Shown here piece after piece: positions 20,937-34,088 of a stretch of 64,000 bases of DNA. The notes under the pieces are model-generated. The model did no database searches and was not told the DNA's origin. It saw only the letters and a program-made list of their open reading frames with translations. The position numbers and the translations under genes were made by a program. Each line of letters begins with the position of its first letter. Position 1 is the first letter of the stretch. Origin of the DNA: Chelydra serpentina (Eukaryota > Chordata > Testudines > Chelydridae); assembly GCA_037349315.1 (NCBI GenBank), contig JBAIAC010000008.1, positions 121,394,001-121,458,000 of the forward strand. The letters are read 5' to 3'.

Positions 20937-23740
20937 GACTTTTATACTGTTATTCTGGAAGATGTTAATGGCCAGTGTCAAGCAGGACTTTGATCTATAA
21001 ACTATCACAGATGTGATTAAAGCTGATAGGTATGCTAAGTACCCTTCTTTCAGGCTAAATGGGAGGAGTAATTAAGCTCTTTAAATATAGTTCTGATGGC
21101 TGAACTGGGGCATAGAACTGACTGGAGGGGCAGACTTGGAAATTGCGAGCAAGGACACTGCCCGCTATTGTTTATTTCCATGCGTCTCTGTGGTTGGGAA
21201 ACAGGACTTTGTGTACATTCTTTGTAAAGAAACAGGATTACACCAAAGAATATGCCTCAGGTGTATCACCCATTTCTCCTCCTAACTGAGAGAAACCTGC
21301 AAGACCCTGAATATTGGCCAACTGCTGAAAGGGGTAACAATATCTCAAATTACTGTACAGCATGCTGGGAAAGTACAGCATTAAGGCACCGTAGTATTTA
21401 TTTTAGCTAGTACAATGCACAAATATGTACTTTTTGCACTAAACTTTACAGACAGAAGATTAATACCATTCAATACAACTATTCTATTAAATGGGAGAGA
21501 ATGTGTTATAATTAAAACTAGTAATTAAATTCATTAACATTTTAAACTTTATATGGACTGTTAATCCTGCTTTTTCACTCGTCCATAGGTCTGCTGAACA
21601 GCATTGCTCCATGTGGGAAAAGGAACTAATGTTTTCCTCTCGATTTTTCTATTTCTGTGAATAAAGTCCACTAAGGGCTCAATCCTGCAACTGGCTCTGT
21701 TAAAATGGAGATGTTTGCCATGTCACAACATGTCTCAAGATCAAGGCTTAAGGGGTAAATCCTCGTCCCTGCATTGTAAAAAATTTGTAAATTACCTGAA
21801 CTGTAAAACAAAGTGACAGAGATGTTTGGAATTAGTAGAGTTCTTTAGCTGGAAAAACTCAGAGAAATGTGAAGTAAGCAGCATAACATTTCAGAATATT
21901 TCCTTTGCAAATGTTGGTAGTAAACATTTCATCAAAAATATTGCAAGGAAGTTCAGTTAGCCCATGACGAGGCAGTGTAACAGACTGTGAGACTGCATTC
22001 ACCAATAAAACTGTGAAAGAGAGGGATTTTAGTCCAGCTTTAATTGCCGCTCTTAAATATGGAGTTGCAACTGATGCCTTCATAATAATGTTATGCATTA
22101 GTGGATGAGAATGTTAGTGGAGTCATAAAACAATGCACATGATTGCAGACAAAGCCCATTTTAATCCTTTGATAAAATTTGCTAGGGTGAATCCCCATAC
22201 CCATTGGGACTTGCATTGAACTCTTGACAGGTGCAGTGGTCCTGGCTAGCAGATCACATTGCCAGATTGGACTAGCTAATAGCATTCACATTTACTAGGT
22301 ATGCAAGGGGAAACTAAGTAAATACAATAGAAATAAAGAGAAAGAAGACCAGAATTTGCCTGATAATTTCAACTGTAGGACTGTGCTGAAAGTTCTTATT
22401 CTGAGCCGAAATTATACCTCCATTGCCACTGAAAGCTACTCACCGCATCAACTGATTATTGTGCACACTGTACATTAGCACTGCAATGAAGACTTTCAGT
22501 AGTCTGATTAAAATAACATCTTTTAATTCCCTTTTTGTTGTAATTTATAGTCTCTCTCCTTTGGCTGAACCTGCCAGCCATCCTGGAGGTGAACAAAGAA
22601 AATGTGCTAAAGTTGCCAATTCTGGGGCCTGGTGAGAGAAAGCTTTTGTTTTCAGAGGTTGTATTTACTCTGGAGACAGTTAATCAAAACCCCACAGAGC
22701 ATTGTAATTCTTCTGTTACTTTCGTGTGGGTATGAACTCTCAGTGTCTGATCCACATGACTGTCTTTCAAATCCCTCAATAAGCTAACTCAATTGTAACT
22801 TACACCCATACTGGGTAAGAAAGATTCAGGCTTTTTTCAATATGGCTTTGGATAATTAAATTACATCACTAGGGTTACTGTATTTCCTTTTAGTACCAGG
22901 GACACCAGCTAACTTTCAAACTAGCTGAAATGTGTATCAAGAGCAATTCAGCAGAAATGAATTGCACACCAACAGCCCAAAAGGAAAGGGTGAAGAGGGG
23001 GGGAGAGAAATAGCCAGTGCTTCAGATCATTAGGCTAATGAAATAGGTATAGGATTATGAACTGAATGAAACACTAGACCATTTACTCTAAGTGTTTGTT
23101 ATCCACAATCCAAAGACAACTGTCAAACTAGCATTCAAAGAGGATGGATAGTTCAATTACCTAGAGCTGTTCTCCTCGGCTAGTCAACTCATTATTGACT
23201 ATGGAACCATTTTGTACTTCCTTGTCCCTAACAGTCTGCAACCATAAGCAAACAGTGAAGTACATGTTACACATTTTGAATGAACTGCTGCTCATTCATT
23301 GTTCTTTTTTTTAATTTCATTCACAAATTGCACAGAAAATAATGTAAGTCTGTTATATAATTTTTGACAGAAACAGGTGGACTAAAACACAAATCCTGCC
23401 AAGTTAACAGAATGATATAAAACTGTAGAATACCATCAATAGATACTCCATTACCAAAGGTTAAATTTTCTCTAAACCAAAACAAAACTACCCTAGAGCC
23501 ATCTGGTACTATTGAGAGCTTGACTAAAACCGAAGTCCTGATAAACGTAGCAAGAATTCTCTGATAATTTTCTGAATGCTCATTTCAATAAAAAAAATTT
23601 TGAAGCTAAAGGGAACTTATTGATACCAAAAAAAAAAGTTCAGCTGCAAATACGCAAGTACCTTTAAATAACAGAATTGAAATACTTGATAAACACAGAG
23701 TTTTAAATGTAAAAAAGTCTCTTATAGGCCAACACTGCTC
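20937..23740. other. Repeat-poor non-coding stretch
   Basis: No transposon or gene is recognised. The stretch 22400-22720 is rich in homeodomain-like motifs. It includes a possible acceptor (TTTATAG at about 22550) followed by about 80 bases open in one frame and a GTGAGA donor-like site (about 22632). That may be an exon of an unseen transcript or chance. The ORFs at 21859-22285 resemble nothing known. Confidence 0.4.
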
Positions 23741-23787
23741 TGGTTGCCAGTTATCTTAGACATAGGTTTGTGTTGTCTCTTTAGATT

Positions 23788-23905
23788 GATTGTAAGCCCT
23801 TGCAGGCAGGAACTGTTTCTTACTATTTCTATGCATAGTGCCAGGCGAAGGCCTCTCGGTGCTACGGTCACAAATAAAACCAATAATATTGATGACATCC
23901 CAAAC
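23788..23905 (+). repeat. L2/CR1-like LINE 3' tail
   Basis: The text TTAGATTGATTGTAAGCCCTTGCAGGCAGGAACTG, interrupted by small changes, leads to CATAGTGCCAGGCGAAGGC and ends ACAAATAAAACCAATAATA. This is the widespread amniote L2/CR1 tail. The overlapping open frames are not genes. Confidence 0.55.
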
Positions 23906-24164
23906 TGCATATCATGGCCCACATACATTTGGAACAGAAAAGGCGACAGATCAGAATACAGAAATATCCACACCTCAATAAGAAAGGGTTTGTGGCAGAA
24001 GAATGACAGTCTCACATGAACTTCCAGGTTCCCAAACTCTGGTCTGCAGAGAATGGCCTGGTCACATGGTATTAGCTCCTCCTCCTTATTTCCAGATGCA
24101 AAATTGAATGGAAAGAAAGCCAAATGTGCACTACCTTCCTGATATTACTTGCTACCCCAGAGGT

Positions 24165-24259
24165 ATCTTGTATGATCAAAAATGGGAGGGGAGGTGAACC
24201 ATGAGACAACTTCTCTGTTAAAATGTGGTCCACCCTATGAATAAAATTGAGAACCGCTG
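24165..24259. mobile_element. hAT element end fragment
   Basis: Ends in TTGAGAACCGCTG (24247-24259), whose complement CAGCGGTTCTCAA is a typical hAT-Charlie-type terminus. The other end is missing, so no target duplication can be shown. Confidence 0.5.
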
Positions 24260-24775
24260 CTCTAGGATCTCTCAGAAATGTAAGAGAAGAGTCTCTCAAC
24301 CACAATTCCACATACCCTTGCCAATGTCTGCAGCAACAAAAGGTCATGGTCATTTGTAAAGAAGCCTCTTGAATCAGCTTGGACTGATGACCTTTGTCTA
24401 TCACCAGAAGGAGATCATGGACTAATAAGACCAGCACAGTTTCCACTGCTCCCCTGAAGCAGTCTCACTTTGAGACTGAGTTTATTTGCTTTTGTTGATT
24501 GAAGTCTGGCCTGTGTCAATATTTGAATGAAGGGTTTTTGTAATTAAATATAGACAAACACAATCAGACCGCCTGTGTTTGAATCTTAATGTGTTGCCAT
24601 GTGTACTGTTCGACACTCAATACGGAATAGAGTAAAGCAACAGATTTTAAACCACACAACGTTAAAAGATTCTAGTGCTTTATTTCCCGTTATGGCTGTG
24701 CTGTCCTCTACCAATGGCAGTGTTTGTATCTATTCACTTTTAATTAGATATTAAGATGATTCCACTGGAAATTTA

Positions 24776-24846
24776 GGGTGAAATCCTGACCCCCTTGAAG
24801 TCAATGGCAGAACTTGCACGGACTTCAATGGGGTTGGGATTTCACC
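24776..24846. repeat. Short palindromic repeat
   Basis: Arms GGGTGAAATCCTGACCCCC..GAAGTC (24776-24802) and GACTTCAATGGGGTTGGGATTTCACC (24820-24846, shown here in part) are near-perfect inverted repeats around a 17-base centre. It is a familiar small palindromic element of turtle and bird DNA. Confidence 0.65.
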
Positions 24847-24849
24847 TCT

Positions 24850-26375
24850 TAGTATCTACAGTAACTCAGCTGCATAAAATGGATATTTGAGACCTCAAAG
24901 TCAAAAAGCAACGGGTGGCAATCATAATGAAGCTGTTTTTCCCAGGACTCTCAGAAAGCAAAAGAAAAATAAATAAAATAAATTGTGGAATATTTTAGCA
25001 TTTCATTTCTTCAGCCTCTCTTCATAAGCAGTTACAAGCCTGCAGAAGTTCCCATCTCCAATGGTTGATGAGATCATATGGTGATTTTTCTACACCCTAC
25101 TTTCCCTGGCCTTTCTTAGGGCTGCTACAATTTCCTGTTGGCTTTGGATTTGATCTGTGTTTTTCTTGGCTGAGTTTGCCTGAAAATGTGAGGCTATTTC
25201 AGGCAAAAGTGATTTTTTTTTTAACATCTGCTTTTTCAACCCCTATGGCCACACCCCTGTTCTTTCCACTATTCAGCCCAGTAAGCATTTTTTTACATTT
25301 ATTTATTTCTGTGTCCAATTGAAACCATAGGGGTATTTGAGGCAGGCAGAATATAATTACATGTACTGAAATTTGGCAATAAAACTCAAACTCTGTCAAA
25401 AAGTGCCACAGAAACTTACAGCACAAACAGTCTGCGCCTTGGTTTTACACATCACCCAAACCAGGGATCTTCCAGACGTGCAGTGCCACTTTAAGTCCAT
25501 TCTAGGGCACTGCTTCAGCACTGGAAAAGTGCCACTTCTCATTTCCTGCAACATCTGGGTGATCCTTAGAAGTTTTCCTTCCAGAGCTTTTCCTATTTGG
25601 TTTGCAAGACCTGATGAGCTCACAGCATGAGGTGATATCACCATGAATGCTAAAGACTATACTTCTTGCCGCCCTCTTTTCTTCTCAGGAAACATTCCAA
25701 ACTTGCCATACTACAAATTTACGTGGTATTTTAACAGACTGTCTATATCTCTGGGGACATCTGAGCGTGTAATTGAAGGCATTTTCTAATATTCAATTAG
25801 TGATATTTTTCAGCTGGAATGAGACTAACACTGTAATCATGCTATTATGGGACACATACATATTTTGATGTGGTCTTTTTATAACACACAAAGCAATGGC
25901 ATCATTTTGTCCAACTGAAGAGCTACACAGTGGCACTGAATCTAAGTTTTTCCACTTGCTGAAAAGATTCTTCTGACTTAGAAAAAAAACACCCTAAGTA
26001 CACTGAATACAGTAAAAAATGCATTTTTAATTGGCCAAAAGCTGTACTCAAAAACACAATGAAATGCAAGTGAAAACTGTAATTCCTACAGAATTACCCA
26101 GTCTCTCTCACCAAGCAGAGGGGTATACAGGAATTAATGGCGCGTTGTGGATGAAAGCACGGTGAATCTGAGCAATGTTGAATAAAACAGTCGTCCTTTT
26201 TACTATAGGAGGGCACGTATTGAAGTACAAGTACCACAAAATGACCCCCAAGTAACTGAAACAGAATGATTCAAAGACATGGAAAACAATATTGCTTTGG
26301 AGCTACAGCAAAGAGCTGAGTGTGAGGTGATCTGGACTCTATTCACTGCCCCTGCCACTGACTTGCTGCAGAAGT
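24850..26375. other. No feature recognised
   Basis: AT-rich DNA; overlapping short frames at 25065-25644 on both strands resemble no known protein. Confidence 0.5.
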
Positions 26376-26380
26376 CTCTT

Positions 26381-26462
26381 AGGCCCTGATCCAGCAAAGC
26401 ACTTGAGCATGTGAGTAGTCCACCTGATTTAACGATGTGCTTAAGTTCTTTGCTGAATTGTC
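26381..26462. repeat. Small palindromic MITE fragment
   Basis: Contains AGGCCCTGATCCAGCAAAG and CACTTGAGCATGTGAGTAGTC, then ATGTGCTTAAGTTCTTTGCTG, the arms of a short palindromic element shared by birds and turtles. Confidence 0.5.
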
Positions 26463-26950
26463 TCTACCACCGGGTTAAAGTTGAAAACTGGAGTCTAAGG
26501 GCCCATGCATGTGGGCACCCTCTGAGAACCTCAACTGCGTGGTTGATGTTTGGAGATTTTTAAATGAAAATCTATTCTGAGGAGAAAATATTTCATTTGT
26601 AATAGTAACTGTCTGTCCATGCTCCATCCAGTTACTAAGGAACCTGTGAGCTGACTATTCTGGACAAGGCTGGTGATCTGACTATTCACCAAGCCCACCA
26701 TTCCATTTCAGAAATGAACTGCTACAAACATGTAACTGGCACTTGGCAACCTCCAACTCTATGAGCAACTTGTCAGGACGACATGACTGCACATGTGCTC
26801 ATATTTCCTATCGCAGCGGTTATTTCTCACCTAACTTCCATCTGTCTCTCTCACCAGGCTGCAGTGTGGAGTCAAATAAGTGCTTGATAATTTAGCAATG
26901 TAGCTTAATTTTGTGCTCAAGTTCCAACTACACTGATTATTTCATAGAGT

Positions 26951-27447
26951 CCAGAGGTGAAAGTAAGCCAGTACGCCACGGTACGGCATACGGGCAAGAG
27001 CCAGTGTGCCGTATCGGGGTGGCCGGCTTCCCCAGGCAGCAATTTAAAGGGCCTGGGGCTCCCAGCAGTGGCTGGAACCCCAGGCCCTTTACATTTCTGC
27101 CAGAGCCCCGCTGCTGGAGCCCTGGGTAGCAGCGGCGGGACTCTGGGGGCTATTTAAAGGGCACGGGCTCCCACTGCCTCTACCGCCCCGGCCCTTTAAA
27201 TAGCTGCCGGAGCCCCGCCGCCGCTACCCCAGGGCTCCGGTGCCTGTTTAAAGGATGGGGCGGTAGAAGCAGGGGAGCCCCGAGCCCTTTAAATAGTCCC
27301 CAGAGCCCCGGCATAGAGGCGATGGGGCTCAAGCGCCTATTTAAAGTACCAGGGTGGTAGAGGCAGCGGGAGCCCCCGGCCCTTTAAATAACCCCTTGAG
27401 TCCTGCTGCCACTACCCCAGGGCACCGAGGGCTATTTAAAGGGCTAT
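26951..27447. repeat. GC-rich tandem array, period near 94 bp
   Basis: After a lead of CAGAGGTGAAAGTAAGCC and short GTACGGC repeats, TTTAAA-GG-type boxes recur at 27043, 27153, 27247, 27340 and 27435. Complementary CCC-TTTAAA-type boxes recur at 27088 (as TTTACA), 27195, 27288 and 27383. Both series step by about 93-95 bp after a first step of 107-110. Each unit therefore holds an inverted pair of boxes about 42-45 bp apart and can fold on itself. About four units are present. The lead sequence resembles the start of a turtle DNA transposon, so the array may be its interior; no right terminus was found. Confidence 0.75.
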
Positions 27448-27699
27448 TTTCATCAGTTACTCCATCTATAAAATCAGAATAGAGATACTGACCCACCTGT
27501 GTACAGCTCTTCAAAGGCTTTGGATATAATATGCAAAGTATTTTATCTCTGCCTTTCATCTCTTGCTGGCGTCTTTCTTGTCCTACTAATGCTGCTTTGA
27601 TCTCATTTTTGGCCAGTTTCCATGCCATCTTTTAGTCTCTTATGGAAAACTTCCACTGCTTCATGGCCAGGTTTAAACGATGCCAAAATCTCTTAATTC

Positions 27700-27870
27700 C
27701 GATTTATAAAATGGCTGACTTATTTAGGCACCTAACTAAGAGGCCTAAAGTCTGAATATTCCTCCATCAATGGGAGTTGCTGGATGATCAGTACTTTGGG
27801 AAAGTTAGATTACTTATTTAGGCACCTAAAAAGGATTTAGGAGCCTAACTTCAACACCTTTGCTCAAAAA
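27700..27870. repeat. Diverged palindromic repeat, 'TTAGGCACCTAA' type
   Basis: TATTTAGGCACCTAACTAAG occurs near 27720 and TATTTAGGCACCTAAAAAGG near 27815, around a TCAATGGGAGTTGC centre. This is typical of small palindromic repeats in reptiles and birds. Confidence 0.45.
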
Positions 27871-28009
27871 TCTTGATGAAAATGTCTCCACCTGGAAATA
27901 TTATTCCATGTATTTGGTACTAATTGCCCAAATTGTCAAAGATTTGACCTCTCCAGTAGCAGGCTATTTGCTTGTTGGTAGGGGAACAGGTGGAAATGGA
28001 CATGGGGTA

Positions 28010-28591
28010 TGTGATACACCATGGCCAGAAGGCAGCAGGAGAGTGATCTAGGATGAGAAGAAGCCTTATTCCCTGTAGATTAATTAAAAGCACCTGAAAC
28101 CAATTAGAGCACCTGAAACCAGTCACCTGATAAAATCCCCCTGCTTCAATCAGCCAGAGGAGGAGCTGGAGCAGAGTGAGGAGGAGTTGGAGCAGAGTGA
28201 TTTGGTGGTGGAACAAAGAGCAGTTTGGAGGAAAGCGGAGGAGAGTTTGGAGAAGTGCTGCGGCGGGCTAAGAAGACCAAGATCCTAGGTAAAGGGATAC
28301 CTGGCTTGTGCAGAGGGAAGGCAGGAAGCCCCACAAGCTGAAGGTCAGGAGAGGGAAGTAGCCCAGGGGAAAGAATCACTAGTACAAGTGGTTCACCTGC
28401 TATCATAGGGCCCCTGGGCTGGGACCCGGAGTAGAGGGCGGGCCCGGGTCCGTCCCTCTCCACTCCCCTTCCCTGGGATACTAGTAGGATAGCTGTTACC
28501 CCAGTTCAGGGGCAATAAATAGCACCCTGAAACCCCGCCACAAGAAGAGAAAGTGCGGGACCCATCATAGTAGTGCCGGCAATTTGCCACA
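28010..28591 (+). mobile_element. Solo LTR, gypsy type, copy A
   Basis: A 582-bp LTR starting TGTGATACACC and ending TTTGCCACA, flanked by a perfect 4-bp duplication, GGTA (28006-28009 and 28592-28595). A near copy lies at 62607-63183. The block GGGCCCCTGGGCTGGGACCC followed by GGAGTAGAGGGCGGGCCCGGG matches, on the opposite strand, the shared block of the two gypsy elements at 35.8-53.6 kb. It therefore belongs to a related family and reads on the plus strand. No internal genes remain, as after recombination between two LTRs. Confidence 0.85.
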
Positions 28592-29039
28592 GGTAATACA
28601 TCTTACTCTTATTTTACAGTAAGTGCACTTTTGAATAAAGGCATGACGTAGTAAAAGGCCAGCACAGATAACTCCCAGAGCAAACAAATGACAGCTAGAA
28701 GTCCAGAAAACAGCTCTGCAGCACCATCGGTGCAGGACTGCATGGACTAAATTCTGATCTGTTACAACATTGTAAAACTGGAGTAACTCCACTGAAATCC
28801 CCAAAGCGTTTACCGTGTTTTATCATATGTACCCTTTGGAGAGGGATTTTTAAAGGTGCAAAATGGCAGCTGAGAGCAGGATCCTGCTCCCACTGAAGAC
28901 AATGGCAAATCTCCCATTCATGTGAATGGTCCAGCGTGGAGTACCCAGTGACTTTCAATGTCCTACTATGCTGGTTCCAAATTTCTATCTATTGAAGGTA
29001 CTTATACGCACTCCCCATCCCATAATATCTAAGAGCCTC

Positions 29040-29155
29040 ACAACACCCCTATGAGGTAGGGATTATTACCACAATTTTACAAACGGGGAACTGAGGCAAA
29101 GAAAGACTAAGTTACTTGCCCAAGGCCACACAGGAAGTTTGGGTCTCCCACTTCC
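29040..29155 (+). repeat. MIR-like CORE-SINE fragment
   Basis: The text CCCCTATGAGGTAGGGATTAT, ACAAACGGGGAACTGAGGC and GTTACTTGCCCAAGGCCACAC (elided) is the conserved core and tail of MIR-type SINEs, an old amniote family. Confidence 0.65.
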
Positions 29156-29447
29156 CAGGCTAGCACCTTGATTAGTGAACGATCCTTCCTTTCAAAACCA
29201 CATGCTATCTTCAGTGAATCGTTCAAAGCCACCTCTGGGCTGGGGCAGACGTACCTGGATCTACCCTCTTCAACAAAAGGGTTTAATTTGCATATTAAAA
29301 CTCTCCCCATTTTAAATCCCTTTAACAGACAGAACTCCCTATGAACTTTTTATTCGGGGCGGGGGGAATGGGGTGGGAAAATATGGAACTGACGACTAAA
29401 TTATTGCGTGCCAGTGCTACTGGGCTGGGACCTGTCTTGTGTAACTA

Positions 29448-29547
29448 GGGTGACCAGATGTCCCGATTTTAGGGTCTTTTTCTTATATAGGCTCCTATTA
29501 TCCCCCACCCCCTGTCCTGATTTTTCATACTTGCTGTCTGGTCACCC
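29448..29547. mobile_element. 100-bp TA-flanked MITE
   Basis: Ends GGGTGACCAGATG and CTGTCTGGTCACCC are inverted repeats and both are flanked by TA (29446-29447 and 29548-29549), as for Tc1/mariner-type elements. The interior has GATTTTAGGGTC and CCTGATTTTTCA. I recognise this as a small, abundant turtle element. Confidence 0.8.
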
Positions 29548-29559
29548 TATGTGTAACCT

Positions 29560-32500
29560 ATTTTGTACTGGTGCCCATCACCATTATAGATAATTGCCCT
29601 CTGTAATGGTTTTGAATGTAACCCTCTTTATGGAGCTTTACTTCCAATATTTATTTTTTAAAATGTATTATTTCTTAGTTTTACAATTTTGCTGTAACAA
29701 TTAATGATGATAAAATATGGACATTTTAGTAATCTTAAAATTCATTTTAAGACAGAATTAATTGCAATGTTAATCAATAAAAATTATATTGAGTGACATT
29801 GTGGCAATTAAGTGGATCTTATTGACATTGTTGTTTTTCTGTTTACTTTTACTATACTAACCATTGTAAAAATACAGTATTTTATTTGGTATTTCTGAAT
29901 ATTTTATAAATTATAATTTTTTTTAAAGTAATATACAATTATACTACTAACTATAATTGTGAGACATGACTCATCAGACAAAAATATGTTCATTTATGAA
30001 GATAGACAGTTGTAGCTAAAATGGTTTATTGTGGGGGGGGTTTTCATAATTATTGTTTCCCATGTTGTTGCGTTGGGTCCTTTTTAGATTTTCCTTGTCG
30101 TTTTAAAATTTTTCCTTGAGACTGTCAACAGATTGATAATGCTGTATAATCACATCAGATCCATACCCAAATAACAGCAATGCATGTTGGGTATAACTAC
30201 AAAGGGAGACTGCTGAAAAGTGAAATCACCAGAGAGGTCAACAACATCTTTCTTGGGTTCTTCCACAATGTCAGAAAATGCTTAATATCCCAGTTGCAAA
30301 GCAGCAGGCAGGTGTAAAAGATCAGAACAGTGAATCTTGGCAGCTAAGTACAGTAGGTCCTGATGGGATCTGAATGTTCTAATTAGTGATCAGACAATTC
30401 AAGTAAAACTTATGGGACTACATCAACATCTTGAAGAATAAGGTGCTTTTGCTGAACATCTGTAGGACGCCAGGAACACTCCATATTACTTCTTAAGATA
30501 CATTAAGAATGGAGGCTTGAAAGGTGAACAGAAAGGTGCCAATATTGTCCCGTCATTTGTACAGTAGACCAAGTTGTTCCTTCAGGATAACAAAGCTATC
30601 AGGCTTCAAGTTAAATAGGAGGACAACAAAGCTTCATCTTGGATTTGTCTGTCAATCATTCTTCCAGTACTGAAGGACTTACTGTTGAAACGGATGCTCT
30701 TTGTCCAGCACTACATCAGAGACTTTCCCTTTGGAGTACCTTTGTCACCTGTATTGAGTAGCATTTCCTTTATTAAGTGCTTACTTTTCCTGGCTGCTCT
30801 CCACAGTCTAAATATTAAGCAGTTACAGGAAAGTCTGATTTTTATCACCTCCTGCCAATAAAATCTTGGAAGATGGCCATTATAAATTCAGAGGACTAGC
30901 TCAATGTCTACTGAAAATGGATATCATCGGATCTCAAAGAAGCTTATTCAGTGTGCTGATAGATGCAAAAAAAGTGGTCGTAGGTGTGTGTTTAATGTAG
31001 CTGCCACTCTTCAGCTCAGAAGAGTTATTAAGGTTTTAAATACTCAACTTGGTCCATGGATTAAAACACAGCTATTTAATTTGGTTCATCACATCTGTCT
31101 TGTTCCAAGGATTTCATGAATAAGGCACAGTGATGGTTAGTTGACCAAAAATGTCATCCCAAACATTTTGCATTAATGACACCACGGCTAGATGGTTTGC
31201 ATACAGTAGATCAATTTTGGATGCTTCTCCATGAAATGTGACATCTCAGCGAGAGTCTGGTCATTGGTTGAATGTGGAAATGTTTTATAACTAGTCACCA
31301 GGAGATGAGATGAAAACAACAATCAAATATGGATATTGACATTTATTCTTGCGGTAAAAGGAACGAAAGAGCCATCATGGGAGAAGGAAAATTAAGTTGA
31401 AAGAAGCCACAAATTTGCCCCTTCCAACTCCCTACATGTGGGATACTAGTGTAGCTGTGCTAGTGATGGCTTCCTTCTGGTATGGTATAATTTCTCCTGG
31501 TTGATGCCAGAGAGAGATGACTTAATAAACAACACCCTGTGTTAAAGAGTGCACAACTGCATATTCACTTTTGTAGACTATGACTTGCCCCTCTTGAGGA
31601 ATATAATAGTTGTGACATTAGTACTGGGGTCGGGGGAGGGGATTAGTGTTTTAGAGTTTGGGATAGATCCTCAAAGCCTAAGACGTGCATCTTCAGTGCT
31701 CTCAGAGGACAACATGCTACCCCAGTTATTGGAAGCCCTCACTGAAGTCAGAAGAAAATTACCTGAGTGTATTGGAAAGCAATCATGGCCCAATGTTTTT
31801 CTGAATCATCAAAACAATCAAAAGGATCCAACGTGACAAAAGGGCACAAGTCACAGCTCCAATGGAATCCACTGATGGAGTTTCATTTACAGATATTTTT
31901 TCTTCCCTTCTCTCCTGCCCCCTCTTCTTCCCTTTCTTTTTTAATCATGTCCCTTCCCTAGTGTCCTCAAACATCCCTGTCTGAGTTCAGTTTCTTTGGA
32001 ACAGAACTCTTACATAAAAAGTATCTAAAGTCATCTTCCTTTTAATACAATACTGACAATAATCCTCCAAGGACTTAACAGAAAATAAGGAGTAATATCA
32101 ATTATGGGAAAGAAGCTTTAGTAAACTGCAAAAGGTTTTTGATCTATCAAAATCAAATAAAAAATGCAACCATTTGCATAACATTTCCCAGGCTAATCCC
32201 CAACATAATTCAAATGAGATGGCTTACTGTACAGAAAATAATACACGTTCTTTCTATGGGACCAAAACACAAGGTTTTGTTTATTTAAAATAATTGCAGC
32301 TGTGGGATAAAGAGCAGATGTTACCACATTGTTTCCATTTTCCCATTCATTTTTTTCATAATGAAAAGCATGAATAAATATGTAAAAAACAACAACAAGC
32401 AAATCGGTTCAATTGTAGACTATTACAATTTGTTGGGAGTCACCATGTGAAATGAACTTTCCAGAGAGCGTATAGGAAGAGAGGAGAATAAGGCAACAAA

Positions 32501-34085
32501 AAAGGATAGGGTCGAAGATCAGAGGAGAATTTCCTCTCTCTCTTTCCCAACCATGCTCTGCACATGGTTTAACAACTTTCCATAGGGATGTCATCTGAAA
32601 AAGGTTTCTGTATGTTGTGTCTTCTAGGTCCACAATACCACAAACATCCATCTATAAACTGCAAAATATATCACTGAGTTCTGATGAGAGGCTGATATTA
32701 TAGAGAAAGTGTTTAGTAGATAATATTCCACAAAGTGTGAGGGATCTTTATCCAGAGGCAAATCTTGGCCCTAAACCACCACTTACAAACAGAAAATATT
32801 TTAGAAATGAAAAAGACCTAACAACTAATAACCATGATCCTTGAATCTGCTTGGTTTTTTCCTCTTCCTTTCTCTCCCCTCCCCCCTTTTCCTCCCATCA
32901 TTCACAATAGCTTCTCATGGTATTTTGTCACTTCTACTTCTGGCTAGAATTCAGAAGTCCAGAGATGCATGAAAATGGAAAATAGTGAAGGAAAATGTTA
33001 ACAATTCCTCTGACTATCCAAAAAAGGTTTATTATAAACTTCCTAAAATTTAGATGTCATTTCAAGACAGCGGATGAGATGAAGGTGAATATTTCAATTT
33101 ATCCATTGTAACATGCTCACTTCTGAATAGTAATCATGACTTGAGACAGCCAGGCCGGTTGGCCTTTAGTCACAAAAGCAGATAGACTCATGATAGCTCT
33201 ACCATGAGAACATATTACAATGTATTATTATAAATCCCTTTCTCCATATCCCATTGTAAAGGCGGACTGAGCCACTGATACATTCAAATCTGCAGAACTC
33301 CATGGTATTGTTCTTAATCTACTGAATTCAGCATTGGGCTTCACAGATGCCAGTGTGCAGTGTTGCTCAATCTTGAAATATTTGGGTTTTGCCCTGCTCC
33401 TTGAGTCTTGTGAATATATGAGAATCTCAACTTTCATTTAAAAAAAGTAAGTTTCTAGCCCTCATGATTATAGAGAAAATCTGGAAAATGTGACCAGGCT
33501 CATACACCAGAAATATTTTTAAATATTTGTAATCGTGATTATTGATGTTTGACTCATGATTTTTTAAACATCTGGGGTTGGTAATACAATGTAGAGCTAA
33601 CAGGGACACTTGACAAGAGAATAACTTCAACTTTCTCTTTCCAAGAATTTATACGACGTAACCTGTGAATTACTTCCTCCCTTGTTCGTGATACACACTA
33701 TACCACACTGTGTCTCCATGGCTCCCAAACCAAAATAATCCATTATTCCCTCAGCTCTACTGTTGAGGCTTGTACCATCTGTCAATGCTTCTCTTTTGTC
33801 TAGCAAGTGGAAAATGCTTGGAAGCCTTATTTTCAGATATGCTGAGTGCACATAACTGCCATTGATTTCGGCTCTGTTGTGGGTGCTCAGAACTTCTGAA
33901 GATCAGCCCCTTGGGTTCTATTATAGTGGGAAACGTCCGACTCGAGTTCATAGGGTACTTTAAAATGCCCTAAAATTTCTACAAGAATCAGTGGAATTGT
34001 TTCCATCAAAGCAAAGCAGGTAGTGCTATAATCTTAAAAAAAACCCAACACCTCTAACAAGTATCATAATAAATATATTTGTTAT
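29560..34085. other. Long stretch with no recognised gene or transposon
   Basis: 29560-29990 is very AT-rich. 29990-31340 has more even composition and could hold an old element or a processed copy of some RNA, but no motif is identifiable. The 71-codon frame at 30904-31119 resembles nothing known to me. 31340-34085 is AT-rich; 33840-33915 has a diverged GTGGGTGCTCAG palindromic repeat. Confidence 0.4.
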
Positions 34086-34088
34086 AAT

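Noticed and set aside
24072..24446. 124-codon minus-strand frame
   Set aside because: It runs across the hAT fragment at 24165-24259 and resembles no protein.
26951..27447. CRISPR-like spaced repeats
   Set aside because: The regular spacing comes from whole-unit tandem repetition with similar spacers in eukaryotic DNA; there are no unique spacers and no cas genes.
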